NCBI GenBank assembly: GCA_022747635.1
Contig: JAKTNV010000010.1
Location: 44,238,027 to 44,302,026 of the forward strand
Reading direction: 5' to 3'
From: Hetaerina americana
Lineage: Eukaryota; Arthropoda; Insecta; Odonata; Calopterygidae
Length of the DNA: 64,000 nt
Made by a program: the position numbers and the translations under genes. Of the stretch, positions 49,570 to 60,505 are shown piece after piece. The notes beneath the pieces are model-generated. The model was not told the DNA's origin. It did no database searches and saw only the letters and a program-made list of their open reading frames with translations. The stretch's first letter is position 1; every line of letters begins with the position of its first letter.

Positions 49570-52500
49570 AAGCCAAACCAATGTGTTATATAACTAACTT
49601 ATTAAAACTCATATTTCACCACTCCGATTCCAGATTTCTGGATTAAAAATTAAAAAAATAAGAGTTTCTGTTGGTACCCGTAGATTCACGTAAAAAAGGT
49701 TTCAAATAGCGTTCAAACATGCATTCTGTGGATCAAAGCGTAAAATTTCACGAAGGTCTACAGTGCAAAGCGGAAAAAAGAACCAAGATGATGTTACGCT
49801 GCCTCAAATTGCTAAAGAAACATAGTTCGTAAAAATATTATTCTATGAGGAAAAGCCAAGTGTCCTCTTTCTTCAAGGAAGGAAGGGTCAACACCTTGTT
49901 ACGCTAAAAACAGTCATTTTAAGAAATCAGGAATATATTATTTGATAGTTTTAAGAAGTTGAATCACAAACACGCTACATGCCTCGGGTCAAGTCTTTGA
50001 AATTATGATTATCCAGGGAAAGGGATATTGGTCGCCACTCGTAATGTGGAAACTAACTAATGTAAATTTAACTACAGCACGAAACACATATCTACATACT
50101 AGCTTGGAAGCTACTATTTGAATGCATTTTGCAATCTACATAATGTAAGAATACAGTTTTTTCTTGAGACTTTTGTATTAGATTCGAACTTAACTTAGGA
50201 AATAGCTACACCCTGGTCGTGGCAGTGCCTTATTCTTACTGTTTTGACGTAATATACATGTTTTACGCATGTTATTTTTCAACTTGATACCTTAATAGAG
50301 CTTAATTCCATACGCTGAGATGATTTTTATGCTAAAAATTCTCCAGGCCTTCGGACTTTATATGCGTGTGTGTGGATATGAGTATATACATACTGTATTA
50401 TATATATATATAATACTATACATATACTACCCAAATTGACATTCGGGATAATTACTGTTTTTATGGTTTTTAAAATGTAGTATACATAGTATATGTATAT
50501 ATATATATATATATAGTATATATAGAACATATATAGTATATATATAATGTATAAAAATTAGTACTTGTGGATACAGCCAACTTATCAGATCTTCACAAAT
50601 CAAACTAATCCATTCCTCAAATCCCCGCCCCGTCCCAAAACCACTCCCTGCCATGCAATAAACCTAGGTGCAAAACATGTCCTATTGTGAAAACCAAAAT
50701 CCCATCACTCTACCCCCCGCTTTTTCACTCTCTCCCACCAATTCCCTACTCTACTTGCACATCGAGCAATGCAGTTGTACCCGCTGAAGCTCTAACTTTT
50801 CCCTACCTTTTATATTGGACAGTGTACCTCACTCCTTAATATGTGAGTTGATAACCACCGGACCTCATAAAAGAATTCTTCCCTGATTGATATGCTCCCT
50901 GCTCTTAAGGCTCACACATTGCCATTTCTAATCCATCAATGTCTCACCAATCCTTTTCCCCCCAAGGTTAATTTTCATGGGGGCTTTATATGGTAGCTTT
51001 TGGAAGAATTGATGTCGTCAGCTACCATCGACTACTCATACCACTTGCTTTGGTGTGAAAGGAACTCATGTAAATGGTCTCTTCTGTGTGTATATTCAAG
51101 AATTCCGGCGTTTCCTCGGGACGGTAAATTTCTTTCAGCTCCTCCAATGTCCCCTATTTTTGTGGTTTGACTTAAGAAAGGGGGCAACACTATTTTGCAA
51201 AATACGGAAGACGTGGTCAACGGACGTAAGAAAATGAAGAAATACTTCGATCCATTGTAAATATATTACGTATGTATTATCAAGGTTTTTATTCAAACTA
51301 TAGAATAATACACACCAAATTTTTTCTTATTCGTAATATATTCAATATTGCATGTGAATTTAATATTCATACCTTCATCGCTATTAGAAATTCATAATTA
51401 ACACAGCCGTTAACAAATGTTAAGCCTCATTTCAGGGACTACTTAAGCATTGCAATTAGACCTCAACCTTAAAAAATCAAAATTTAACATCCGTTAATTA
51501 TCTAGAAAGTACGACGAGTAACCGTGTGTTTATGACCACAACGCTCTGTTTTAGAGTCGTAATGGCATTTATTTTGCGGGAGTACATGTTTGCTGTAGCT
51601 CACACGACACGGATCCCCATTCAAAATAAAAATGAAAATCAATATTAGCATCATGATTGCCATGATAATGAGACAAAATTTCCGTGGACGAGTGATAAAC
51701 GACCGTTGGTCGTTATTGAAGATATATTAGAGTGGGTGGAATGACCCACCACAAAAAGGTATGCATATCGCCGAAGGTACAGTTCATGGCATTGATTGCT
51801 GTTTTTGACTTATTTTTTCAAAATAAACGATCTGGACTCATCAACTGAGGGATTTATTTTAGCCTTGTAGACATAAATCGAAGTTTCAACAAATGTTCTG
51901 CAGTATATTTTGGTATATACATACATGACAGAACGCACCAATGAATCAAGTATTAATTTACATTGTTCTAAGAATTTCGTCTCACGTATTTCCTCAATTT
52001 CAGGTACTCATAGCAATTGAACTCAATGGTACCAGGCTCGTCATCGTGAAAATGTATCCTCGCTGAATGAGTTAATGTCTATTTATGCAATACATTTATT
52101 TCATCATTATCAGTTTTGAGACATTGTTGACGACCTCGTCATGTGTTCGATGATGTTGCTGTGCCTAATAACCAGCTGTCCAGAATAAATGGATTGTAAA
52201 AATATGCAAGGTTTTTCTGATTCATTACAAGTCTTCTATCCCATTTCATTTCAATTGATGAAAACTTGATATATTAAAGGTACTTTTGTAAGGTATAAGT
52301 GCTTTTAAATGAGTAAGATCTGTGCTTAGACTGGCACTCAACATTATTTGCACAGCTTCAAAGAAATCATTACAAATATGATACTGGCGGCAAAAATAAG
52401 TTTTTTCAAATACTCAAAAGCGGCAATGGAAACAATGAATAATATCTAATTCACCGAAATGTATCTCTTTCAGTTTAATTTCCATTGAAAAATCTTTGCC

Positions 52501-52579
52501 GCTGAATTTTCACTCCTTGGGTTTATGCGTCAGATGCAAAAGTACGAATTGTTTTCATTATTTCTTTTCCTCCTTGCAG
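49570..52579. other. Intronic sequence upstream of the globin exon; (TA)n-rich at 50340-50550
   Basis: Contains interrupted (TA)n/(GTATA)n tracts at about 50395-50418 and 50485-50550. The last 20 bases form a good 3' splice site: TTTCTTTTCCTCCTTGCAG at 52561-52579. No other exon or known element seen. Confidence 0.55.
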
Positions 52580-52684
52580 GTTGTTCGAGACTCACCCCGA
52601 CGTGCAGGAGGTGTTTATGTCATTCCAAGGAATAGAGCTGGAAGAGCTTAAGCACAGCAAACAGCTGCGATCCCATGCACTCCG
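52580..52684 (+). CDS. Internal exon of a globin gene (helix B end to helix E), possibly globin X-like
   Basis: 105 bp between a strong acceptor (AG at 52578-52579) and donor (GTGAGT at 52685-52690). Both junctions are phase 2. Translation: LFETHPDVQEVFMSF, QGIELEELKHSKQLR, SHAL, then Arg split by the donor. The invariant globin Phe CD1 is the F of MSF, Pro C2 is in THP, and the distal heme-side His E7 is in SHALR. The entry point falls exactly where the ancient B12.2 globin intron lies (cf. vertebrate alpha-globin R/MFLSFP); the exit is E10.2. The family binds heme and O2. The hexacoordinate-type LRxHALR context and the E10.2 intron suggest a neuroglobin/globin X-type protein rather than a respiratory haemoglobin, by my recollection of globin X genes. 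Helix A-B and helix E-H exons are not seen. No frame damage is visible, so the exon looks functional. Confidence 0.88.
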
Positions 52685-52721
52685 GTGAGTAATAAAGTTG
52701 TTAGTCCGGTGAGTAATAAAG
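52681..52721 (+). repeat. Tandem 24-bp duplication containing the globin 5' splice site
   Basis: The unit TCCGGTGAGTAATAAAG at 52681-52697 recurs at 52705-52721, so two identical donor sites lie 24 bp apart (GT at 52685 and 52709). The first keeps the reading frame at E10.2. Use of the second would place CGG TGA in frame, a stop at 52686-52688. Confidence 0.95.
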
Positions 52722-52724
52722 GTG

Positions 52725-53595
52725 ATGATAAGGATGTGGATGCTAGGAGTTTACGTTAATATTGTTCCTAGAAACATCCTAATCTACCCAATTGCAGATT
52801 CACTCGTTAAAATATTATAAAGATAAGAATTACTTTTTACGATAGATATTGAAGATGAAGCAATCAATTTATAAGGTAAAACCACAATCATATTTCAATA
52901 GCAACCATAATAATTACATTTTCAGCTATACCGATGACATATTATTCATATATGTAAGGGTCAATTTTGGTACTTATTTGCGCATCGAAAAACATAAACA
53001 AGCGCGGGGCATAAACAAAACTATGATACGAGTTATACTCCATATTACGGAAATTTGGAAGGATTTTATCAGTCTACTTACTTCCTCGTTGAGCTAATTG
53101 CATGCACAGCAACTCAAACATACTAACTTTAATTATTTCTGTCACATTATTCAAGGTCATGGTGAGAATAAAATCCAAAACCTTGTTATAAGGATACATC
53201 GATGATAATGGATTCTATAGAACTAATGGAAAGAGATTTATGGACCTCATACGTACAGGATGAAGCAAAATAATATTGCATTTGGACTTTGCGTTTGAAA
53301 AATATTACCTACTGGACTCTCATAGTCGTTGGTGATAATAGAGTTGTACTTGAAATTACAGCGATTACATTCAAGTTTTCATGCAAATAAGCCTAACTAC
53401 CCATATTGGATATCGTGGAATGATTGCTCAGATCGTTTGGTTGTATTTTCTGCGCATTATGTATTTTCTGTAATGCACACGAAGCTGGTTTTCGGTAGCG
53501 AAGACGGAATAGGTTTATATCTATTCGTGGGGAGCATAAAAATTAATTGACGCAAAAACTAAGGCCCACTCGCCAAAGACAAAAACAATTATGTA
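52725..53595. other. Intronic sequence downstream of the globin exon
   Basis: AT-rich. No acceptor followed by a globin helix E-G coding sequence is visible here or further right in the window. Confidence 0.5.
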
Positions 53596-53599
53596 TATG

Positions 53600-53910
53600 A
53601 GTGGATCGGTTGGTGTGGTAGCTAGCGTACTAGCTTTCCACCCAGAGGGCTACGCTTCGAATTCGGGATACGGCAGATTTTTTAGTCAGTATCCTGATCC
53701 CGACTTGAGGTGCAGAGGAGAAGTGAGTGAGTGAGTACGCCGCTCGTAGGATGGGACGTTAAACCGTGGACACCTTGGCGCCTTACGCTTAGAGTTAGCT
53801 AATGTCGACGCCGGGTTTCTCTCCAACCTCCCTCCTTTCCCATCCATCCCTAACGTCGCACATGACCTCAGCTGTCTGTTTCGTCCCCAAATACTACTAC
53901 TACTATGATC
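53600..53910 (+). mobile_element. tRNA-derived SINE, family B
   Basis: The head GGTTGGTGTGGTAGCTAGCG (53608) is A box-like, with a B box-like CTTCGAATTCGGGA at 53656. The body includes GGGACGTTAAACCGTGGACA, CCTTGGCGCCTTACGC and CGACGCCGGGTTTCTCTCC, and the 3' end is an (ACT)n run. It lies about 0.9 kb downstream of the globin exon in the sense orientation. Its partner is at 32540-32860. Confidence 0.8.
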
Positions 53911-53914
53911 ACAT

Positions 53915-54245
53915 GACGTGCAATCAGCCAATCATGAATACCCTTGTCTTCAAAAGTAAACTGTGGCTGAAGCCCCAAAAGATTACGTGCTCAATTTAAC
54001 CAAAGAGTCCAAGGATATCAAAACAGGAAGAGTCATGGCTTTTTTTTAAACGGGGATCAGCCATCAGTTACGAACGTTTCGACAGTGGGGAAAACTACGG
54101 GAAATTTTCGCTAGACACGAGGAAAGAGGATTGGTGGCCGCGAACTAACTTGATATTGCGACCTCCTCTCCCATTCCTCCTCAAAACCAACGTTGAAAAT
54201 CACTTGCGATGAGAAAGTAGGTGTGAACACCGGAGGCGATGAAAC
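53915..54245. other. Non-coding stretch
   Basis: No feature recognised. Confidence 0.4.
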
Positions 54246-54249
54246 CTTT

Positions 54250-54860
54250 GAAAGCAATAAAAGTTAAACTTGAGGTAGTTGGGAGGGCCCGAGGCGGACG
54301 AGTGGGAGAATTTCCGGGTGAGGACGGGGAGAGAGGAGTAGGAGGGAGGGAGGAAAGCGGGTTAGCGACTGCTGGGGGCCTTTATGGGGAGGAGACGAAG
54401 CAATAAAACGTCCTACGAGAGAGATAATAAGTAGACGGGAGACATCTGAGGAAATGGAGGGTGAGGGGCTGAGGAAGGGGAGGCAGAGTAGGGAAAGCTC
54501 CTCTTTTAACCCTCTACGTTACCCATTCTTCCGCTCCGAAGATACTCGAAAGCACTTCCTTCACCCCCCCCCCCTCCCCCTCTGCCCCGCATCGTACGCC
54601 CCATGCCTTCAGCCGAATGGTTCAAGAGCCTGGATACGGAGCTCACTTCACCTGAGCGGGAGAGAGTTGGGGATTGGGATTTCAAGAGGCGTTAGGACAT
54701 CCACTCCATATTCGTATGCCATATTCTCCGCGCACTGAGACACGCGAATCTTCTTCACGAGAGCCACGGACTCGAAAGATCCTCTCACGCTTTCATGATT
54801 CAAGGGCGTGGAGCAGAGAGATGGAATGAGGGGGAGGAAAGTAGAAGTGAATGAACAAGG
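54250..54860. other. GC/purine-rich island
   Basis: Strongly purine-biased on the + strand at 54275-54485 (GAGGGAGGGAGGAAAGCGGG), with a C run at about 54564-54575 and a frame of 94 codons of unknown nature (54454-54738). Same character as the islands at 4.4, 13.0 and 34.6 kb. Confidence 0.4.
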
Positions 54861-54864
54861 GGGT

Positions 54865-56030
54865 TTAGACGAATTATTTGTGGATGACTAGGGTAAAGTT
54901 TTAATTTCGATAAGGTGAGGGTAGCAACAAGAGACATTTCCATGTTTACATTCTTCTCGCCATGAGAAAAAGTCTGACCTGAGAAATAAACATCCAGCTA
55001 GGCTAGCCCATGGAGAAGAAATTTGAAAAATATAAAACGCCGACAGTAGCGAAGAATTTACGTTTGAAGATAGTTTGCAAAGCTAATACCCCGTAATATT
55101 TACCTTAGAAAAAATAATACGCTGCAAAACAGCGTGAATAGATTAAGACGGCATATTACACTGAAGATTTACACTCCGATGATTATTTACTACCACCTAT
55201 TGGCACCAATTATCGTTTTCTTCCCCTATTTGTAACGGATCTGAAAGGCATTGGTCATGAATCGGGAATTCAAAGAACAATTTTTACAATGCCGTCAAAA
55301 AAAATGCTTATTTTAAACAAAAAGCTTTGTAAAAAATAGTTTTCCACGTTGCAATCTAATTGCATTGCTTCGAAATACGATTTTATATTACATTAGTTGA
55401 TTATTTTCAAATGAATACATGAAGACCAATGCTTAATGACCTTATTCTTACCAGTATTATTTTGAAAATTTGTGTTATTTCTTAGCTCTAAGGCATCTTG
55501 AATACAGCGCACGTAATTTGTTTCAATAAAATGTCCGTTCTACTTTTTGTATGCGCAAGAATAATTTACACCACTTTTAAATTCGCAAGACATGTAATTC
55601 ATACTTTTTTTACCATACTTAAATTGGCAAAAGTAAAGTACGGGGCGAGCAGATGCAACCCTGTGATTGGCCTATGTAACCCCGACTTTATGAGCATATT
55701 GTGTAAGTCAAAATTGGGCCGGCAAAAATGGAAATCCTTATTCGTCTTTCTAGCACAATAATGAAATAAAAATAGCTGTCCCCACGTAATATCATCGCCC
55801 AAATATAACCCTCTCTGACTACTGAAAACGATGATGGTCATGAAAGCATGTATAATCCCTTAAGCCTAAATGAGCTCAGGAGTTGTTGCTAATTACGGAA
55901 TATTGGCAATGACAAATGAAATTTATTGAAGCTCATTAAAATAATTTCTAAAATTTAGTTCCAATCGAAAAATAGCCAGCTTTCGGCCTTACATATCGGA
56001 AAATAATCATGTTATATCAATAACGATAAC
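54865..56030. other. AT-rich non-coding stretch
   Basis: No feature recognised. The 87-codon frame at 55498-55761 has no domain. Confidence 0.4.
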
Positions 56031-56034
56031 CACA

Positions 56035-56150
56035 AATATAAATAACCATGGCATCCCTAGGTGAGGAAAATACACTTGGATGGGAATTGAACTCGCTTTG
56101 TAATGCGAGGACTTCACCCCGCCGCGCTCCGCTACTAAGGTCGGCAAACG
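56035..56150 (-). mobile_element. tRNA-like SINE fragment
   Basis: On the minus strand GTAGCGGAGCGCGGCGGGGT is followed by an anticodon-arm-like CTCGCATTACAAAGCGAG and a B box GAGTTCAATTCCCA, then CCTCACCTAGGGATGCCATG. The spacing is that of a tRNA-derived head. It does not match families A or B. Confidence 0.55.
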
Positions 56151-56154
56151 TTTA

Positions 56155-57168
56155 TATCCATTTGCACAAAATAAAATTATTTTGATACCAGATTTATTTA
56201 TCAAATTCATTCTATCATCTTCACACCAAAAGATGACAATTTCAATTTTAAGTCGTTCAGTGAAAAATAAACTGTAGTGGAATTTAATAGAATGTTAGTT
56301 TTAGGATATTTTAGTAAACCCCACAAGGAGACGGCAAAATCTATCGATCTTGCAGCAATATTTGCATGCATATTTATCAATGGTTGCTCAGTCTATTATA
56401 ATAGACATTTTTTGGAGCTACAAAAAAATTGTGACCTTAATGACGATCTCGAACTATTTCGTCAAATATTCTACAAAATCTCCAATGTCGCGTTACACGA
56501 GAAAAATGCGAATTTTAGACATTTATAACACTTAATATATCCTGAATAAGTCGTTCATTAAGAGTAAAAACCGCATTCTAGGAGCTGGTAACATCAGTAA
56601 TTTCTGACCGAGTACTCAGGATATCAATTTTCCGACAATTCCAGCCATCTTTTTGGATTTGGATGTTTTTCAAGCTCATGGGAAGGCTCGATGCCTCAAA
56701 CTGTTGTCTATTGGAGGATTCAAATCGCATAAATAATTATAACGAAACCTCTCTAATCCGAGCTAATTTTAGACGGATTATGTCAGACAGCAATTGAGAG
56801 TCCACGTCAGTGAAGCTTTGGGTTCCTGAAAAATGATAGCATTAAATAATTAAATATATATTTTTTGCGGCTTCACTTACTACTTTTTTGATATAGAATC
56901 GGCTTATCTCAGGAAATTGAATCGTTATTTCAAGAGCCATTGACAAAATTACAACATATTTAAGGAAGCACGTTATTTAAGATCCTTCCCTACAACACCC
57001 CAGCTTTCCCAAATACCATTTCACGGAAATCCAAATGAACTGCCTCACAAGGAGCCTACTGTATGGCTTACTCACGAAGTGAAAGGGTAAGCAAGAACTT
57101 ATTCCCCCATAAATATGAGATTTTCACTCATAAATGTTTTCTTCGTATATGCCTCTCTCTCTATGTGT
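56155..57168. other. AT-rich non-coding stretch
   Basis: No feature recognised. Confidence 0.4.
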
Positions 57169-57172
57169 GTAT

Positions 57173-57278
<106 letters not shown>

Positions 57279-57291
57279 TTGTGTGTTTGTA

Positions 57292-58040
57292 CGAGGGTCA
57301 TCCGGAAAGTAGTACCCGTTCGTGCCGCATGAAGTGCTGACGACGCGAGTAGCCGCTGGACGAGGTCAGATAGCTTCAGTGGCTTGTCTGCCTTCTCTGA
57401 GCCAAGTTGCGTGACACATTGCCTGTGTTGTTTCTGTGATTGTTTACAATGTTTAAAAAAATTGAGAACGCCGCCAGTTGTGAAGTGAGGGCAGTGATTA
57501 AATTCCTCAATGCAAGAAACGTTCGCCCATGTGATATTCATCGCCAATTAAAGGAGGTGTATGGAGACAATGTAATGGACGAGTCGTCTGTTCGGCGGTG
57601 GTGTCGCAACTTCAACATGGGGAGGGGGAACACACACGACGATGAGCGTTCGGGGAGACCGTCTGTCATTACAGACCAACTGGTGAGCTCAGTTGACGAA
57701 TTCGTGAGGAACGATCGGCGCGTCACAATTGATGACATCTGTGAGCATTTTCCCAATGTTTCTCGAACAATTGTTCATGAAATTGTTAAACACCATCTGC
57801 ATTATGCAAAAATTTGTGCAAGATGGGTCCCTCGCGTATCTCAATGAGCTGGCGGCGAAGGACTATGCAGCAGGAATACAGAAACTTGTCACACGTTATG
57901 ACAAATGCCTTAATTTGCTTGGAGATTATGTTGAGAAGTAGTTTAAAGAATCCTCTTTCAAATAAAATTTTTTATGTTTGTTAATATTTACTTTTGTGTC
58001 TTTATTTCACGAACGGGTACTACTTTCCGGATGACCCTCG
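57292..58040 (+). mobile_element. Young internally deleted mariner, copy 2
   Basis: 749 bp with identical 33-bp terminal inverted repeats (57292-57324 and 58008-58040) and TA target duplications (57290-57291, 58041-58042). It is nearly identical to copy 1 at 36608-37360 but on the opposite strand, differing by a short indel before the ORF (GACACATTGCC against GACGCTAGCATTGCC) and a change in GAATCC/GTATCC. Confidence 0.95.
57440..57847 (+). pseudogene. Mariner transposase N-terminal DNA-binding region, copy 2
   Basis: The same 135-residue product as in copy 1, residue for residue. The N-terminal region carries two helix-turn-helix units joined by DDERSGRPS. The stop follows shortly after KICARWVPR. 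A frameshifted C-terminal piece (NELAAKDYAAGIQKLVTRYD, ending LGDYVEK) runs to 57941, followed by an AATAAA-type signal at about 57960. The deletion joint lies near 57835 and removes the whole DDD catalytic core. This is a non-autonomous element that still encodes a possible DNA-binding peptide. Confidence 0.88.
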
Positions 58041-58044
58041 TATC

Positions 58045-59624
58045 AAAAATAATATATATTCAATTTAAATCTTCTCCCTCTCCAAACCTGCCGCTTTTTT
58101 GTAACTTCATATCTATACGGAAAACCTCATACCGTCTAATGCTGAGAACGTCTTTGTCTTTGGCAATTTAGTTCTTATTGCAGATTAAAATAAAAACTGC
58201 CGACAAAAAGGAATGCAGATGAAAAACGAAAGCGGTTATTCTGAAACTGTGGGATTCAAACGGAATTATTTTGAATGTCAAAGGAAACAAGAGGGATGTT
58301 AGTAACCTTTAAACCTGAAGGACTTATTGACCAGTTAAGGCCGCATAAATCCCCGTTCAGGTAAAATAAGAAAAATAAAATTATCCTATTCATACAGCAA
58401 AACTCTTCTCTTTGACGAGAGCCCATCGATGAATTTACCGTCGCGGCATACTCCATCTTCCTATTTGGTCATAAACACGACACATGACTGTGAGAAGTTA
58501 TCTAGCGGACACGTAAATCTCTTCAACTCTCAGAATGATTGACCTCTCATCTCTATTCATTTCCCATTCCACCCCATCTCAGTGCGCTGCAGCGATTCCT
58601 CCTTCCCTCCTTAAAAATCTTCAACGATGTTTGTTATATAGCTGCTACGCCTTAAAATCACCACAATTGGTTCTTTTCGGATTCGTGAGTTTTGACAAGC
58701 AAAATTATCACCTAATGCTTCTCAAGTTCTATTCTTTAGCAATCTAAACAGCCAACAATATTTTCAATCCTACGGTTACTACATGGCTCAAATGCTTTAT
58801 TCTAATTCTTTTCACAAATCTTAGTGACCACGTCCTTAGATAATATTCCTTACACTATATCGCTCTAAAAGCATCTCTGTCTCTAAGTCTTTCGAAGTTT
58901 CGTTACTAGGTTGTACAAAGAGAAAAAGTACCATTTTTGAAGGGAATTACGACTGCCCGAGGAAAATTCTGACGTGGATACCCTAATATTTAACTAGATA
59001 AGAAATATGTGCGTACTTGTGATAAAGTGTCATCAAATTCCTTCAGTATCACTGAGATGCCAAAATAAAGGAATGCTATGTTTGTCAAGCCTTTCTATGG
59101 TGAGTGATTTTTACTCATAACTTATAAATCAAAGTTATTAATATCATTATTTTGGCAATTTAGTAAGAGTAAAATGAAAGATATTTAGTATACTCAGAAG
59201 ATTTTGTAATAAAAAGGAACTATTTCGAGTATTTGTGATGATCAATATCTTTAATACAATAAATTGGTAGGTAACTTTCAAATCTTAAGATTTCAAAGTG
59301 TAAATTTAATCTGATAATTTAGCCTAGTTTTGGACAATTTTCTTCAACGGTTTTTCAAGGTTTATTTCCTTGAATGAATTGAAAAATGTTTGAAATTTTG
59401 AAAAAATTTGACGACTCTTAAGAAAACTGACGCTCAGAACTGTCAAATGAGAATGTAAATATGGGGAATCATTTGGAAAAAATTACAAATTGATTTTAGA
59501 TGGGAAGAAAACCAATTGATTATAAGTGGTAATTATGTTAGAGTAGCATAAAAAATTGTTTATTTGCAGTGTAAAAGTCGAAACTCTGTCATTCATGAAT
59601 TTATTCATACGGAGTTGATTTCAG

Positions 59625-59625
<1 letters not shown>
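58045..59625. other. AT-rich non-coding stretch
   Basis: No feature recognised. Confidence 0.4.
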
Positions 59626-59626
<1 letters not shown>

Positions 59627-59685
<59 letters not shown>

Positions 59686-59763
59686 TAATTAATACATAAA
59701 TAAATATATATAAATATATATATATATTTATATATATAAATTAGTGTATAATTTCCATATAAG

Positions 59764-59823
<60 letters not shown>
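59627..59823. repeat. Paired (TA)n arrays around a short palindromic centre
   Basis: (TA)n at 59627-59684 and 59767-59823 flank a segment that contains TACTAATTAATAC and AAATTAGTGTATA, partly reverse complements. (TAAATATA)n-type units lie between them. The region could extrude as a cruciform. Confidence 0.85.
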
Positions 59824-59827
<4 letters not shown>

Positions 59828-59890
59828 TTTACGGAAACACTCACACAAGCAGTATAGTATTGGGACGTCACAATAGAAAACAAGTAAAAG

Positions 59891-60053
59891 AGTAACATTT
59901 AAAAGGACACTCACACGGTAAATTGTTTAAGCTTTCGGCCTTCTCCGAGGGCTTCTTCAAGTAAGACTCTTCTTGTCTAAGTCTTACTTGAAGAAGGCCT
60001 CGGAGAAGGCCGGGAGCTGAAACAATTTACCGTGTGTCTTTTTAAATGTTACT
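59891..60053. repeat. Fold-back hairpin, arms of about 75 bp
   Basis: The left arm 59891-59967 and right arm 59981-60053 are reverse complements, differing by a 4-bp indel and about five mismatches, with a 13-bp loop. The best block is CGGCCTTCTCCGAGG against its complement. The outer ends are AGTAACATTTAAAA and its complement. It lies between (TA)n tracts (59767-59823 and about 60063-60080). No coding frame. It could be a hairpin MITE, or the source of a double-stranded RNA if transcribed. Confidence 0.9.
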
Positions 60054-60084
60054 ATTTTATTTATATATATATATATATATACTG

Positions 60085-60504
60085 TCAAATTGTCACTAAA
60101 TGGTTGATGGTGTGTTTATGTTACGGATAGTTGAAAAATTAACATTTTAGAAAATGAATTCCCCATTAATGGAATGGTACTAATCGATTACGGGTTATTC
60201 AATCACTGTATTATTATTACCAATTTTAATTGAACCATTACCTTTTATTTGAAGTTATTAACTTTTTCTAAAAATTGTTTTTCTTATATTCAACTCCAAA
60301 ACTTAGGTTAATGATAGTTAAATAATCGACAGAATTAATTAACTATGCATGGTAATTTCAAACTGTTTCAAGTTTTTTTGTTGACAGTTGATGAAGTAAT
60401 CTTAGAGTTCGATCTTGATACAGTTTGTTTATTTAAATTATCTCAGCATATTACTCCACCGGGTACTTGAAATATTCGAGTTAAAACCTGTAGTTTTAAG
60501 TTTT
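60085..60504. other. AT-rich non-coding stretch
   Basis: No feature recognised. Confidence 0.4.
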
Positions 60505-60505
60505 A

